From: Methylobacterium sp. 17Sr1-1
GTDB taxonomy: Bacteria > Pseudomonadota > Alphaproteobacteria > Rhizobiales > Beijerinckiaceae
Direction: 5' to 3'
Assembly: GCF_003173775.1 (NCBI RefSeq)
Contig: NZ_CP029552.1
Location: 1,931,001 to 1,995,000, forward strand
DNA: 64,000 bases
Part shown: in pieces, positions 37,933 through 46,942 of the stretch
Position numbering within the stretch: position 1 is the stretch's first letter
Layout: each line of letters starts with the position of its first letter
Made by a program: the position numbers and the translations under genes
Notes under the pieces: generated by a model
The model's input: the letters and a program-made list of their open reading frames with translations, nothing else
The model's database searches: none
Told to the model about the DNA's origin: nothing

Positions 37933-38412
37933 ATGATCATCTGGTCGGGCTGGGGCATGCTCTCGGCGCTCATCGCGGCGGCGGGCCTCGTCGGCAGTGT
38001 GCTCCTCGATCCGGCGCTCGCGCGCACCGGTATCCCGACGCCGACCGGGGTGGTCCTCGTCTGGATCGCTGCAGCGACCTTCAATTGGTGGCTCGGCACT
38101 CGGCTCAACAACCGCCCAGGTCGCGAACTCGTCGATCCGCGCACGGGACAGATCGTGATCCTGCGCCGGCGCCACACCTTGTTCTGGATCCCGATGCAGT
38201 ACTACTCCGTGCTCATGGTGCTGCTCGGCGCGCTATCGGTGCTCGGCGCCATGCATGGCAGCTCTCCTGGACGCAAGGCCGGCCAAGCCGCACGGGCCTC
38301 TGTCCCCGCTGCCGGCGCCCTGATCCTCGCTGCTTTGCCGGACACAACGCCTCCCGCGTGGCCACAAGAGCGCCGCGAAGCCGGATGGACGTCCATGAGC
38401 GGCAGAGGCTGA
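37933..38412 (+). CDS. Membrane protein of the M48 operon
   Basis: About 159 residues, starting MIIWSGWGMLSALIAAAGLV with a first span, then a second (TGVVLVWIAAATFNWWLG) and a possible third (MQYYSVLMVLLGALSVLGAM). The middle RRRHTLFWIPMQYYSVLM resembles small proteins of unknown function with a short cytosolic link. The C-terminal tail is Pro/Ala-rich. An in-frame ATG at 37870 would add 21 residues; 37933 is preferred because it begins at the span. The next gene starts 7 bp after its stop. Confidence 0.65.
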   Translation: MIIWSGWGMLSALIAAAGLVGSVLLDPALARTGIPTPTGVVLVWIAAATFNWWLGTRLNNRPGRELVDPRTGQIVILRRRHTLFWIPMQYYSVLMVLLGALSVLGAMHGSSPGRKAGQAARASVPAAGALILAALPDTTPPAWPQERREAGWTSMSGRG

Positions 38413-38418
38413 ATCAGC

Positions 38419-39468
38419 GTGCGCTCCGCCTCTCGCCTTCCGGAACGCTGGTTCAACCTTGTTCTCTGGCTCATCGCCCTCGCGTTTGCGGTCTTCCTGA
38501 TCGGTCTGGGGTCGCTCGTGGTCGGCGACCTGCCACAGGTTGAGCAGCGCTACACCCTGGACCAGTTCCTCGACCGTGATCCCGCCGCGGCCTCGGCCGA
38601 GAGCCTGAAGCGCCTCCAGCGTGAGCAGGAGGATGTCGGACGTCGGGTCGAGCAAGCCCGCCTCGCTCTCGAGGCGGCGCAGTCAGCGTCCCGCGCTGCC
38701 CGCGAGACCTTCGGCAATTGGCTGCAGACCCGTGATGCGACCCAGCGCGTCGATCAGGATCCAGGCCTGATCGCGCGTACGGAGCAGCTCGACCGGCTCA
38801 AGGCGGGCGAGCGTGCGGTGGAGGAGCAACTCGACGATCTGAACAGGTCGATGCTGGCGCTCGCCGACCAGGAGACAGCGCAGCGGCGGATCGACCAGGA
38901 TCTTCGTGCCGCCGCACAGGAGAGGCTCGATACCGCCGAGCGGGGACAGGAACTGCGGGTCTTTGCCTATCGCTTGGCACTGACCCTGCCGCTGCTCGCC
39001 ATCGCAGGCTGGCTCCTGGTGAAGCGGCGGCACACGCGCAACTGGCCGTTCGTGTGGGGCTTTGCCCTGGCCGCAGCGTTCGCCTTTTTCGTCGAGCTCG
39101 TACCGTATCTGCCGAGCTACGGCGGCTACGTGCAGTACGGGGTTGGCGTCGTCCTAACTCTGGTCCTCGGCCGCGCCGCCATTAACGCTCTGCAGGCCTA
39201 TCAGGAGCGGCAGCGCGCGGCGGAAGCACGACCAAACGAGGAGCGTCGCACGCACATCGCGGCCGACCAAGCGCTACAACGTCTGGCCAAGCAGGTGTGT
39301 CCCGGCTGCGAACGGCCGGTGAACTTGGCGAACCCCGAAGCAAACTTCTGTCCGCACTGCGGCATCGGCCTGTACGAGCGATGCTCCTCATGCAGTCACC
39401 GCAAGAGCACCTTCGAGCGATTCTGCTACGCCTGCGGGGCACCGAACCAAGCCGATGTCAGCGTGTAA
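38419..39468 (+). CDS. Coiled-coil membrane protein with C-terminal zinc ribbons
   Basis: The 349-residue protein (GTG start) has a span at about 13-37, a long charged coiled coil (about 50-175, RLQREQEDVGRRVEQARLAL), two or three spans (about 182-260), and a cytosolic end with two zinc ribbons: CPGC and FCPHC (from Cys294), then CSSC and FCYAC. Zinc ribbons at a membrane often bind RNA or protein partners. It closes the four-gene protease set. I know no name for this arrangement. Confidence 0.72.
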   Translation: MRSASRLPERWFNLVLWLIALAFAVFLIGLGSLVVGDLPQVEQRYTLDQFLDRDPAAASAESLKRLQREQEDVGRRVEQARLALEAAQSASRAARETFGNWLQTRDATQRVDQDPGLIARTEQLDRLKAGERAVEEQLDDLNRSMLALADQETAQRRIDQDLRAAAQERLDTAERGQELRVFAYRLALTLPLLAIAGWLLVKRRHTRNWPFVWGFALAAAFAFFVELVPYLPSYGGYVQYGVGVVLTLVLGRAAINALQAYQERQRAAEARPNEERRTHIAADQALQRLAKQVCPGCERPVNLANPEANFCPHCGIGLYERCSSCSHRKSTFERFCYACGAPNQADVSV

Positions 39469-39797
39469 GCCTCGCACTGCAAGCCAGGCCGCGTGAAGGG
39501 AAATGGATCATCGACCAGAAGTCGGTCCGGCGACAGTGAGCCTGTGGCAGCCCATATGGTATCTGGCGCGGAGGCCCAGTGATGGAGCCGTCCTGGCGCA
39601 CCAGTGGTCAGCTGACGAGCTCGCGGTTGATGATGCGACACCGGCCCGGCGGTTGAGTGAGGTGAGGACGGCGATCCTGCTGGCGCCGCTGGGGTGACAC
39701 AATCAATCAAATATTACAGAAATGCGCCCAAATATCGAGTGCGCAACCCACTCACCTCCGGCAGGCTTATGCTGCCTACTTCAAGATGAGGGGTGCG
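39469..39797. other. Gap with a possible gene scrap
   Basis: A 64-codon plus-strand frame at 39503-39697 ends SEVRTAILLAPLG, close to the ending AVKTAILPAPIG of another scrap at 30,319. It may be the tail of a small repeated family, but no start or complete product is supported. Confidence 0.35.
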
Positions 39798-39852
39798 CCC
39801 ACGCCGATCAGCTCCACCACGATCACAACCTAGGCGTGGGTGCCTTCTTTCT
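39798..39852 (+). terminator. Possible terminator hairpin
   Basis: CCCACGCC (39798-39805) pairs with GGCGTGGG (39833-39840) and is followed by TGCCTTCTTTCTCC. The loop is long, so the call is tentative. Confidence 0.35.
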
Positions 39853-39901
39853 CCATCTTATAACGGCTACCTAATCCGGATCGCCCGCCCCCGTCTTGGG
39901 T

Positions 39902-40096
39902 TCAGGGGACTACATCCCGCCAAGCAGCATACTGATCGATCGGATCGACAACCGGCTGGGGTATGTCGACCGTCTCGACGATGACCTCCCCGTTCGGTCG
40001 GACGATGACACGGACCACTGGCAGGCCGGCATCCTGGACCGCCCGGATCGCTCGGGTGATGTCGGCTTGGGTCACAGGCGCTGCGCGGCGGCCCAT
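39902..40096 (-). CDS. Small phage-associated protein
   Basis: The 64 residues start MGRRAAPVTQADITRAIRAV and continue VVRVIVRPNGEVIVETVDIP. Short proteins with this helix-then-hairpin layout are common in alphaproteobacterial prophages, without a known function. AGGAG lies upstream of the ATG. It diverges from the zinc-ribbon gene across 68 bp. Confidence 0.65.
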   Translation of the reverse strand: MGRRAAPVTQADITRAIRAVQDAGLPVVRVIVRPNGEVIVETVDIPQPVVDPIDQYAAWRDVVP

Positions 40097-40164
40097 GGTT
40101 CAGAGCTCCTCATGTGCTGTGGCGATTGCAGGCGGCGGGCATCCGGAAAAGAGAGGGTGAGGCG

Positions 40165-40449
40165 GTGAGGCGCAACCCACGCAGGGCCTACGATGAGCAG
40201 GGCCGCGAGATCGCGCCGCCGACCGTGGGCGATGCCAGGGCTGAGGGTGAGACCACCGCCGCCGTCACCTGCCACAGTTGCCGCCGGCACGTCATCATCA
40301 CCACAGACCGGTTTCCGGCCTGGCTGCCATTCCCCGACATCGCCCTGAGGCTCCGGTGCTCAGGCTGCGGCAGCCGCGACGTGTCGGTCATGAAGGACAT
40401 CCAGGCGCACTATGCGCATGCCCACGCCGAAACCGGGTGGCGCATGTAG
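40165..40449 (+). CDS. Small zinc-ribbon-like protein
   Basis: The 94 residues (GTG start) hold CHSC and CSGCGS, four cysteines placed like a zinc ribbon, with the strand HVIITTDRFPAWLPFPDIAL between them. It is probably a phage-type nucleic-acid or protein adaptor; the partner is unknown. Confidence 0.65.
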   Translation: MRRNPRRAYDEQGREIAPPTVGDARAEGETTAAVTCHSCRRHVIITTDRFPAWLPFPDIALRLRCSGCGSRDVSVMKDIQAHYAHAHAETGWRM

Positions 40450-40524
40450 TCGGCCGGCCCGCTGCCAGAGAGCTACAGCGTCGTCGGTCTGGACGTGCCG
40501 TGGCCGGATCGGTGGAGCGCAATC

Positions 40525-40560
40525 AGCAAAAGGCCCGCACCGGGGTGAACCGGGCGGGCC
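40525..40560 (-). terminator. Terminator for the minus-strand phage operon (distal)
   Basis: On the minus strand GGCCCGC...GCGGGCC (40554-40560 with 40532-40538) is followed by TTTT. It is the second of two tandem terminators. Confidence 0.65.
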
Positions 40561-40659
40561 GAAGGAATTTGGAGTTCCAGTGCGCCTCTCGACGCAAGCT
40601 GAATGTGCCTGGCGGCAGAGGCTGCGTCGTCCCTCAGATGAGGGATGCAGCCCGGAACG

Positions 40660-40691
40660 AAAAGGCCCCGCTCGGCGGCTGCCGGCGGGGC
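40660..40691 (-). terminator. Terminator for the minus-strand phage operon (proximal)
   Basis: On the minus strand GCCCCGC (from 40691) pairs with GCGGGGC and is followed by CTTTT. It lies 70 bp after the last gene of the operon. Confidence 0.7.
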
Positions 40692-40759
40692 TGAAGGCGG
40701 GCTTCTGGGGACCATGAAGATCTGCCGGACAACCAACCGGCTGCCTCGCGGTTCCAGCC

Positions 40760-41032
40760 TTAGTCGTTGGCGCCGCTCGCCATCATGGCTATTTCCCTGA
40801 GCCGCACCCCGGCTCCGATCATCACGGCGCCGCGCCAGATCTCGACGTCCGCCGCAGGGATGCCCCCAGCTATCAGCCCCGCCGCCGCAGCCGACAGTCG
40901 CCGGTCGAGCTCCATCTCGGCGACTACGACCGGATCGTGGGTCGTGCTCCGAAGTCCGACCGCGGCCGCTGTGTCCGCCAGTTCGCGCCCGGCGGCCATG
41001 CCCTCGTCGATCAGCATCTCGCGCGTCGCCAT
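40760..41032 (-). CDS. Small phage-type hypothetical protein
   Basis: The 90 residues begin MATREMLIDEGMAAGRELAD and are mostly helical and Ala-rich; one stretch (IWRGAVMIGAGVRLREIAMM) repeats the style of the 72-aa protein upstream of the tape-measure gene. The ATG overlaps the TGA of the tape-measure gene, so it belongs to the tail operon. Confidence 0.65.
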   Translation of the reverse strand: MATREMLIDEGMAAGRELADTAAAVGLRSTTHDPVVVAEMELDRRLSAAAAGLIAGGIPAADVEIWRGAVMIGAGVRLREIAMMASGAND

Positions 41033-44000
41033 CAGTAAGGGCCCATCCGACGAAGGGTCTCGACCCGTTCAAAGTGGGTCCGGTCTCGCTCCTGGTTGTT
41101 CGCGGCGATGGCTTGCGTCAGGGCCGCGCGGACCTGCGCCTCGGTCAGGTTCGAGCCGCTGAGGTCGAAGCTGTAGGAGCGGGCGTCGGTCATGGCCGGG
41201 TTCTGGTTCGACGGCGCGCCGGTCATCGCCACCGGGATGCGCCGGCCGTCGGGCAGCGGCACGAAAGCTTCCGGCCCGCGCCCCTCGCCAAACAGCGCCA
41301 GCTGAGGCGAATTTGCGATCCCGCCGGTGGCGTAGCGATGGAGCGGCAGTGCGCCCCCGCTGGTCATGATCCCGCCGTCGGCGAACTTCGGCATCCAGGA
41401 CGAGGCGCCGCCCAGCAAGCTGCCGAGCAGCCCTGCGCCCCCGCTCTTGCCGCCGCCGAAGAGCAAGCCGCCGAGCATGTCCGTGCCGACGTTGATCGCC
41501 TTGTCGGCGAACCGGTTGAGCACCTGAGAAAATGCGGTCGCAGCCGTGGCGCCTCGACTGAGGCTCGAGACCACACCGCCGAAGGTCTCTTGGAAGGTTG
41601 CCCGGCCTTCCTTCAGCATGTCGATCTCGCGGATCCGGCCGATCGCGGCCTGCGCCGGATCCGAGGTCGTGTCGCCATAGGCCGCGCGGACCCGGGCGAA
41701 CGCGGACTGGTCACCGGCGGAGCGGCCGAGTTGCTCGCGCTCGAATTCGAGATCTCGGCCGAGGCGGGTATCTGCAAGGGCGCGGTTCGCCGCGGCCATG
41801 CCGCCGGCGACGCGCTCGATCTGGGCTCGGTAGGCATCGGTGACGGGGATGCCTTGCCGCTCGGCGTCCGCCAGCATCTGCTGCGCCCGCGTGGCGGCGT
41901 CGTAGGCCTCGCCGTTGCGGCCGAGAAGGCGGTTCGCGATCTCGAGGCTCTGGCGCTCGCTCTCCAGCCGGTCCGTGCGCGCCTTCTGCGCCTTCGCCAG
42001 TTCCGTGGCCTGCGGCGTCGCCGTTAGGATCTTGGCGATGTAGTTCTGCGTCTCGGCCGGCAGGCGGCTGATGTCCCCGCCCACGCTGTTCACGCGGCCC
42101 GGGCCGGCGTTGTAGTCGGCCAGCGCCAGGGCCTCGTTGCCCTTCCGCCGGTCGAGGGAGCGCCGGAGGTAGAGCGCCGCGGCGTCGATCGACTGCTCCG
42201 GGTTGATCGGGTCGATCCCGTACTCCGCCGCGGTCTTCGGCATGAACTGCATGATGCCGATGGCGCCGGCCGAGCTGCGCTTCCGACCCGAGACGACCCG
42301 GGGATCGAAGTTGCCACTCTCCTGCGCCCCCACGGACGCCAGGAAGCTCGGGTCCAGCCCCTGCGCGATGGCGGCCTGGTAGATCCGATCCCGGTAGGCG
42401 TCCGGGACGTCACGAATGTTGGTCCGGTAGCTGCCCGTGGTCTAGTAGGTGGTCTTCTGGAGGGTGTCGAGCTCGACGCTCCGGGCCCGCCGCAGGCCCG
42501 CGAGCTCGCGGCTGTCCGCGGTGCGCTCCAGCTGGTCGAACCTGTCCTTGATCTCCGCTGCGGCCTTGGCCGAGGAGGAGTAGCCGACGGTCTTGTTCGC
42601 GGGGTCAGCCGCCCGGTTCATCGCGGCCACGGCCTTGCTGCCGAACTTGTCCACGTCCTCGGTGAGGGCCTGGAACGACCGGCTCAAGTTGCCGACGGCC
42701 GTATTCGCGTTGTAGAGGCCGACGATGTCGAGGTTGAACTTGGCGGGTTCGGCGATGGCCTTTTTGAGTTGCTCGATATTGTCCTGGAGCTTCTTGATCT
42801 CCGCCTGGTCCGGCTGGGTCGAGCGGATCGAGTTACCGATCGTGATGGAGTTGCGGGCCGCCTCGCGTTGCTCCTGCTGCTGCCGGATCTTCTCCGCCTG
42901 CGCCGACAGCTTGTCGAACGCCGACTGGGCCCTCTCCACGTCCTTGGATGAGAACAGGCCGAAGCCACCCTCCGCCGCGACCTGGGCATTCTCCAGGGTG
43001 CGCCGGGCCGCCGCGATCTGCTCCTCGAGGGAGCCACCGGTAACAACCCGGTCGACCTGTCGCCCGATCTTGTCCCAGATGTCGCCGATCGTGGTCCCGA
43101 CGGTCTCGGTGACGCGGCCCCACCCCGACATGGTGTCGGTCGCCTTGGTGAGGCTGCCGGAATAGGCCTCCATCAGGGCGCGCTGCGCGCTGAGCTGGTC
43201 GCCCTGCGCCTGGAGCCGCTGGATCGTCTCGCGGGTCGTGTCGTTCAGGAAGCCGAGGCGCTCATTCAGAGCGTCGGCGCCCTTCGTCGGGTCCGCGAAG
43301 GCCTCGGCGAGCATCCTCGCGGCGTCGGGCACGTCCTGCCCGGTCGTGGCCGCGAAATCCTTGGTGGTGCGGATCAGGCCCGTGATCGTCTCGGCGCCGA
43401 TGCGGCCGGTCGCGGCGTAGCCAGTCGCGAGCTCGCGCGCCGATCTGGTCGAGACGCCTCCCGCGCTGGCGTTCGCCGCGGCGAGCTCTGCGATCTGGCC
43501 GGCCGTGACGCCGGAGGCGCGCCCGACGCCGAGAAGGGCCTTCTCGGTCTCTCGCTGCGACGAGGCGTAGGACATGCCCGCGGCGGCGGCCGCGACGCCA
43601 GCGGTCGCCAGGGCGCCCAAGGCTCCGCCTGCGATCCCGACACGCGCTGCCAGGCCGGCGGCCGCCTCCTGCGCGGCTGCGAACGCGCCCTTGATGCTCG
43701 CGCCGCCTGGGCCGGCAAAGACCTGCGCGATCTGTGGGCCCTGCTGCAGCGCCACCGTTGTAAGATTGGAGCCGCTCCCGAGGCTGCTGACGATGTCGCT
43801 GCCCTGGTACAGGAGGTTCTGGATCTGGTCGCCGCGAAGTCGGTTGTTCGAATTCGCCCCACCGCCCGCCGCCGCAGCCCCATATTTCGCCTGGATCTTA
43901 GCGATTGCATCCGCGTAGGCGCTCGCGCTGATCTTGCCTTGCTGGTGTGCACGGTCAACCGCCGCGGTGGCCTTCTCAAGCTGCACCTGTGCTCGGTAGG

Positions 44001-44211
44001 CGTCATCCACCTTCTGCCGCACCCGATCGTACGCGGTCATGGCCGACAGCTGCCGGCGGGCCGAGGTCTCTGTGGCGATCGCGATCCCGTCGACGGATTT
44101 CGCCGCGCCGTCCGCGGCCTGGCCGAGGGCCCGCACCTTCGCGGTGGCCTCCTCGGTGCCGAGGGCGCGAGCCTCGATGCTGATGGTGCGAACGGTGGAG
44201 ATGCTGACCAT
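41032..44211 (-). pseudogene. Tail tape-measure protein with lytic transglycosylase domain, in-frame amber
   Basis: One frame of 1,059 codons is broken only by TAG 42442-42444 (codon 590: LQKTTY, stop, TTGSYRTNIRDV). The first part is the helical, Ala-rich tape measure (SNNRLRGDQIQNLLYQGSDI, hydrophobic stretch GGALGALATAGVAAAAAGMS). After the stop comes a lytic transglycosylase with catalytic Glu in SVGAQESGNFDPRV and GAIGIMQFMPKTAAEYG, then a Gly-rich tail end (FADGGIMTSGG, RGPEAFVPLPDGRR). Tape measures set tail length and pass DNA through the envelope. Without readthrough the protein loses its cell-wall enzyme. Confidence 0.8.
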
Positions 44212-44234
44212 GGCGACTGCCTCTCAAGGGAGGG

Positions 44235-44280
44235 CGCCCCCGGTGGCGGCACGCTTGGCGGTCGTGCGCCACCGGGGGCG
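44235..44280. repeat. Strong hairpin just upstream of the tape-measure gene
   Basis: A 14-bp perfect stem (44235-44248 with 44267-44280) extends inward with one bulge. It lies 24 bp before the tape-measure ATG, where it would form an mRNA leader structure. The surrounding 44,212-44,480 has no supported gene. Confidence 0.6.
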
Positions 44281-44480
44281 TCGTGCCGGCCACGCCCCTA
44301 GGACCAGGGGCCGCTCGGCTCAGGGTGTTGTTCCGGGCACCGCCCTGTGGCCCGCGCCAGGGATGCATGGCTAGGGATGCATGACCCAGCGGTCCTGCCG
44401 GGACCAAGACGGACCGGCGGGAATTCGATCAGGAGGCGCGACGCCTCAGCAGCAGCCTTCAGGGCGGCGAGAGGTCGGCG

Positions 44481-44699
44481 TCAGGGCCGAGCGTCGGCCC
44501 CGTCCATCTCCTCCGCCAAGCGCTCCAGGTGCTCCCGCAGAGCCTCGGCCGGCATCAGGCGCCCTAGATGCGCTACGCCCGCGGCGAGCATCGCCAGGCC
44601 GACCACCCTCGCGTCGATCCCCGGGCCGATCAGGCGCTCCCCGGCGATGACGATGCTGTTCATGGCGTGCCGCAGGGCGGGGTTCTGGTTGTCGTTCAC
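44481..44699 (-). CDS. Small phage-type hypothetical protein
   Basis: The 72 residues, from a GTG with AGGAG upstream, read NDNQNPALRHAMNSIVIAGE and LAMLAAGVAHLGRLMPAEAL. It is helical, of unknown function, and upstream of the tape-measure gene on the same strand, a place often used for tail-assembly proteins. A longer reading upstream is open but unlike a phage protein. Confidence 0.55.
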   Translation of the reverse strand: MNDNQNPALRHAMNSIVIAGERLIGPGIDARVVGLAMLAAGVAHLGRLMPAEALREHLERLAEEMDGADARP

Positions 44700-45151
44700 G
44701 GCGGGCTCCTGCTCGTGAGGCGCGGCGCGGTCGACGGGGATTTCGCGACAGGCTGCGCGAAAATCACAACAGCTTGAACCGTCAGGGAAAACAGCCTGGA
44801 AGCACCCCTCCCGAAACGAGGGCTCTTGGATTTTTGACACGGGAAAATTCAGGTTCGGCCACAAAAAATGCGCGCGTAATACCCATTGCGGTAAATGCCC
44901 CTCAACCTCCCAGACTTTCGACCCTACCCCTCCCCCTCGACGTCAGGGGCGGTCCCGGTAGGCATCCGGCCCAGGAATGGTCCAGGCTGGCCGTGGGCGG
45001 GCTCGGTGGTGCGAGGGGTCCCTCTTGGCCTGAGAGGCTGATGGGCTTCCCTGGCCGTCCTGATCGATTGGTCATGCTGCCAAGGGGGCAGGGCAGCGAG
45101 ATGGGCGGCCCCGCCGTCAGGCTAGCGGTCTGCATGACGTATGAACCGCGT
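44700..45151. other. Gap with no supported gene
   Basis: The stretch lies where head and terminase genes would be expected in a complete phage of this order. Open frames here are Pro/Ser-rich and lack motifs. A deletion of the structural module is likely. Confidence 0.45.
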
Positions 45152-45313
45152 TCACCTCAGACCGTGTCGGTAAGCTCGGGCGTCGGCGGTCTTTGCGCCG
45201 TGACATGACCCGCATCTGCACCTCGAGTTGTCGAGGTCGTAGGGGGCGCCACCGTCGGATCGCTCGATGACATGGTCTGCGTACAGCATCACACCGCCCT
45301 TGCCGCCTTGGGT
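45152..45313 (-). pseudogene. HNH endonuclease, C-terminal piece
   Basis: Reads QGGKGGVMLYADHVIERSDG, then GAPYDLDNSRCRCGSCHGAK, the HNH metal-binding half with the DHV-x7-D-x3-N pattern and zinc-ribbon cysteines. The matching N-terminal piece is on the other side of the IS30 element. Phage HNH proteins of this size usually assist terminase in DNA packaging. Confidence 0.8.
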
Positions 45314-46760
45314 GGATTCAAGTGGTCGTCGCAACGGCTTGGCGGAGGGCGGCTGTGATGGCAGGTCGGCGGCGTTCGGATCGGTGTCTTCGAGAGAAGT
45401 TGCGGTCACCGGGTCGTCCCGGGGTTGGTTTACGCGTGACGCGGCGGGAGTTCTGGGCGTTCATCGCCCAAGGTCTCTCCAGCGAGGACGCAGCGATGAA
45501 GGTCGGGATCTCGCCACCGGTCGGCTCGCGATGGTTCCGAACAGCAGGCGGAATGGCACCGTCTCATCTGTCACCATCATCCAAGTCACCTTCTACGCGC
45601 TATCTGTCGTTCGCGGAGCGTGAGGAGATCGCGATACTGCAGGCGCAAGGTCATGGGGTCCGGGAAGTCTCCCGGCGTCTGGGGCGGGCGGCGTCGACCA
45701 TCTCGCGCGAGTTGCGGCGCAATGCAGCGACCCGCAGTGGCGGCTTGGACTATCGCGCGACGACGGCGCAGTGGCACGCTGAACGTGCGGCACGCCGGCC
45801 CAAACCCGCAAAGCTGGTGGGGAACACCGCGCTACGGACCTACGTGCAGGAACGGCTCGCCGGCGCTGTCGCGACACCGGGCGGGAGCGTTCTGCCTGGA
45901 CCGAGCGTTGCCTGGAAGGGACGGCGGCACGGGCGACGCCAGAGCCGGCGCTGGGGCCGATCCTGGAGCCCGCAGCAGATCGCCGAACGCCTGCGGCTCG
46001 ACTTTCCGGACGATCCGACGATGCGCATCAGTCACGAGGCGATCTATCAGGCGCTCTACATTCAGGGTCGGGGCGCGCTGAAGCGTGAGTTGACCGCCTG
46101 TCTTCGCACAGGACGGGCTTTGCGAGTGCCGCGGGCCCGCTGCCTGCGGCGCGGCAAGTCGTTCGTCACCCCCGAGGTACTGATCAGCGAGCGTCCGCCC
46201 GAGGTGGAGGACCGCGCGGTACCGGGTCACTGGGAGGGAGACCTGATCCTGGGTCTGAAGAGCTCGGCGATCGGGACCCTGGTCGAGCGCACGACACGTT
46301 TTACGATGCTGCTGCATCTTCCGCCGATGGACGGCCATGGGGTGACACCACGCGCCAAGACTGGCCCAGCGCTGGCGGGGCACGGGGCCGCGGCGGTCCG
46401 CGAGGCGATCACCGGCACGATCGCGCGCTTGCCGGAGCATCTGCGGCGCTCCTTGACCTGGGACCAGGGGGCCGAGATGGCCGAGCATGCGCGCTTGCGG
46501 ATCGACGCGGGTCTGCAGGTGTACTTCTGTGATCCACGCTCACCCTGGCAGCGGGGGACAAACGAGAATACGAACGGGTTGCTACGGCAGTACTTCCCGA
46601 AAGGAACGGATCTGAGCGCTCACAGCGTGGACGATCTTGCTGCTGTGGCCGCAGCCCTCAACAGCAGACCGCGCAAAACGCTGAACTGGAAGACGCCGGC
46701 AGAGGCACTCGACGCTGTGCTGGCCGCCGTGCAAGATGGTGTTGCGATGACCGCTTGAAC
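45314..46760 (+). mobile_element. IS30-family insertion sequence
   Basis: Imperfect terminal inverted repeats TTCAAGTGGTCGTCGCAAC (left) and TTCAAGCGGTCATCGCAAC (right, complemented) flank a DDE transposase whose stop lies in the right repeat. Ends are placed within about 2 bp. A GT on each side could be a 2-bp target duplication. The element splits an HNH gene; removing it rejoins the frame as QLTQGGKGG. Confidence 0.85.
45358..46758 (+). CDS. IS30-family transposase
   Basis: About 466 residues. The N-terminal helix-turn-helix (YLSFAEREEIAILQAQGHGV, RRLGRAASTISRELRRNAA) is IS30-typical. The catalytic core shows the first Asp in GHWEGDLILG, the second in LTWDQGAEMAEH, and the Glu in GTNENTNGLLRQYFPKGTDL. 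It looks full length and undamaged, so the copy may still be active. The ATG at MAGRRRSDRC is chosen; the frame opens 36 bp earlier near the left repeat. Confidence 0.9.
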   Translation: MAGRRRSDRCLREKLRSPGRPGVGLRVTRREFWAFIAQGLSSEDAAMKVGISPPVGSRWFRTAGGMAPSHLSPSSKSPSTRYLSFAEREEIAILQAQGHGVREVSRRLGRAASTISRELRRNAATRSGGLDYRATTAQWHAERAARRPKPAKLVGNTALRTYVQERLAGAVATPGGSVLPGPSVAWKGRRHGRRQSRRWGRSWSPQQIAERLRLDFPDDPTMRISHEAIYQALYIQGRGALKRELTACLRTGRALRVPRARCLRRGKSFVTPEVLISERPPEVEDRAVPGHWEGDLILGLKSSAIGTLVERTTRFTMLLHLPPMDGHGVTPRAKTGPALAGHGAAAVREAITGTIARLPEHLRRSLTWDQGAEMAEHARLRIDAGLQVYFCDPRSPWQRGTNENTNGLLRQYFPKGTDLSAHSVDDLAAVAAALNSRPRKTLNWKTPAEALDAVLAAVQDGVAMTA

Positions 46761-46942
46761 GTAAGTTGCACTCCGCAGTCCTCGCATTTCCATCCGGCCC
46801 GGCGCTTGACGGCGAGAGCCCAGGCGCGGTGCTCGGCAGTCAGCAACTCTGGATCGGCCCGCTTCGGCGGCGGCCGGGTGGTACGATGGTCGGCAGTTTG
46901 CAGGAGCGGCCGGGCGAGGCGGATCCTCGGAGCCTTGCGCAT
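46761..46942 (-). pseudogene. HNH endonuclease, N-terminal piece
   Basis: Starts MRKAPRIRLARPLLQTADHR and ends RRAGWKCEDCGVQLT at the IS30 boundary. It contains the first zinc-ribbon cysteines. Its ATG overlaps the TGA of the upstream MerR-like gene (TGATG), so both came from one phage operon. Confidence 0.8.

Noticed and set aside
44902..45135. Small terminase-like gene in the phage gap
   Set aside because: The frame is Pro/Ser/Gly-rich without a helix-turn-helix; the position alone is not enough.
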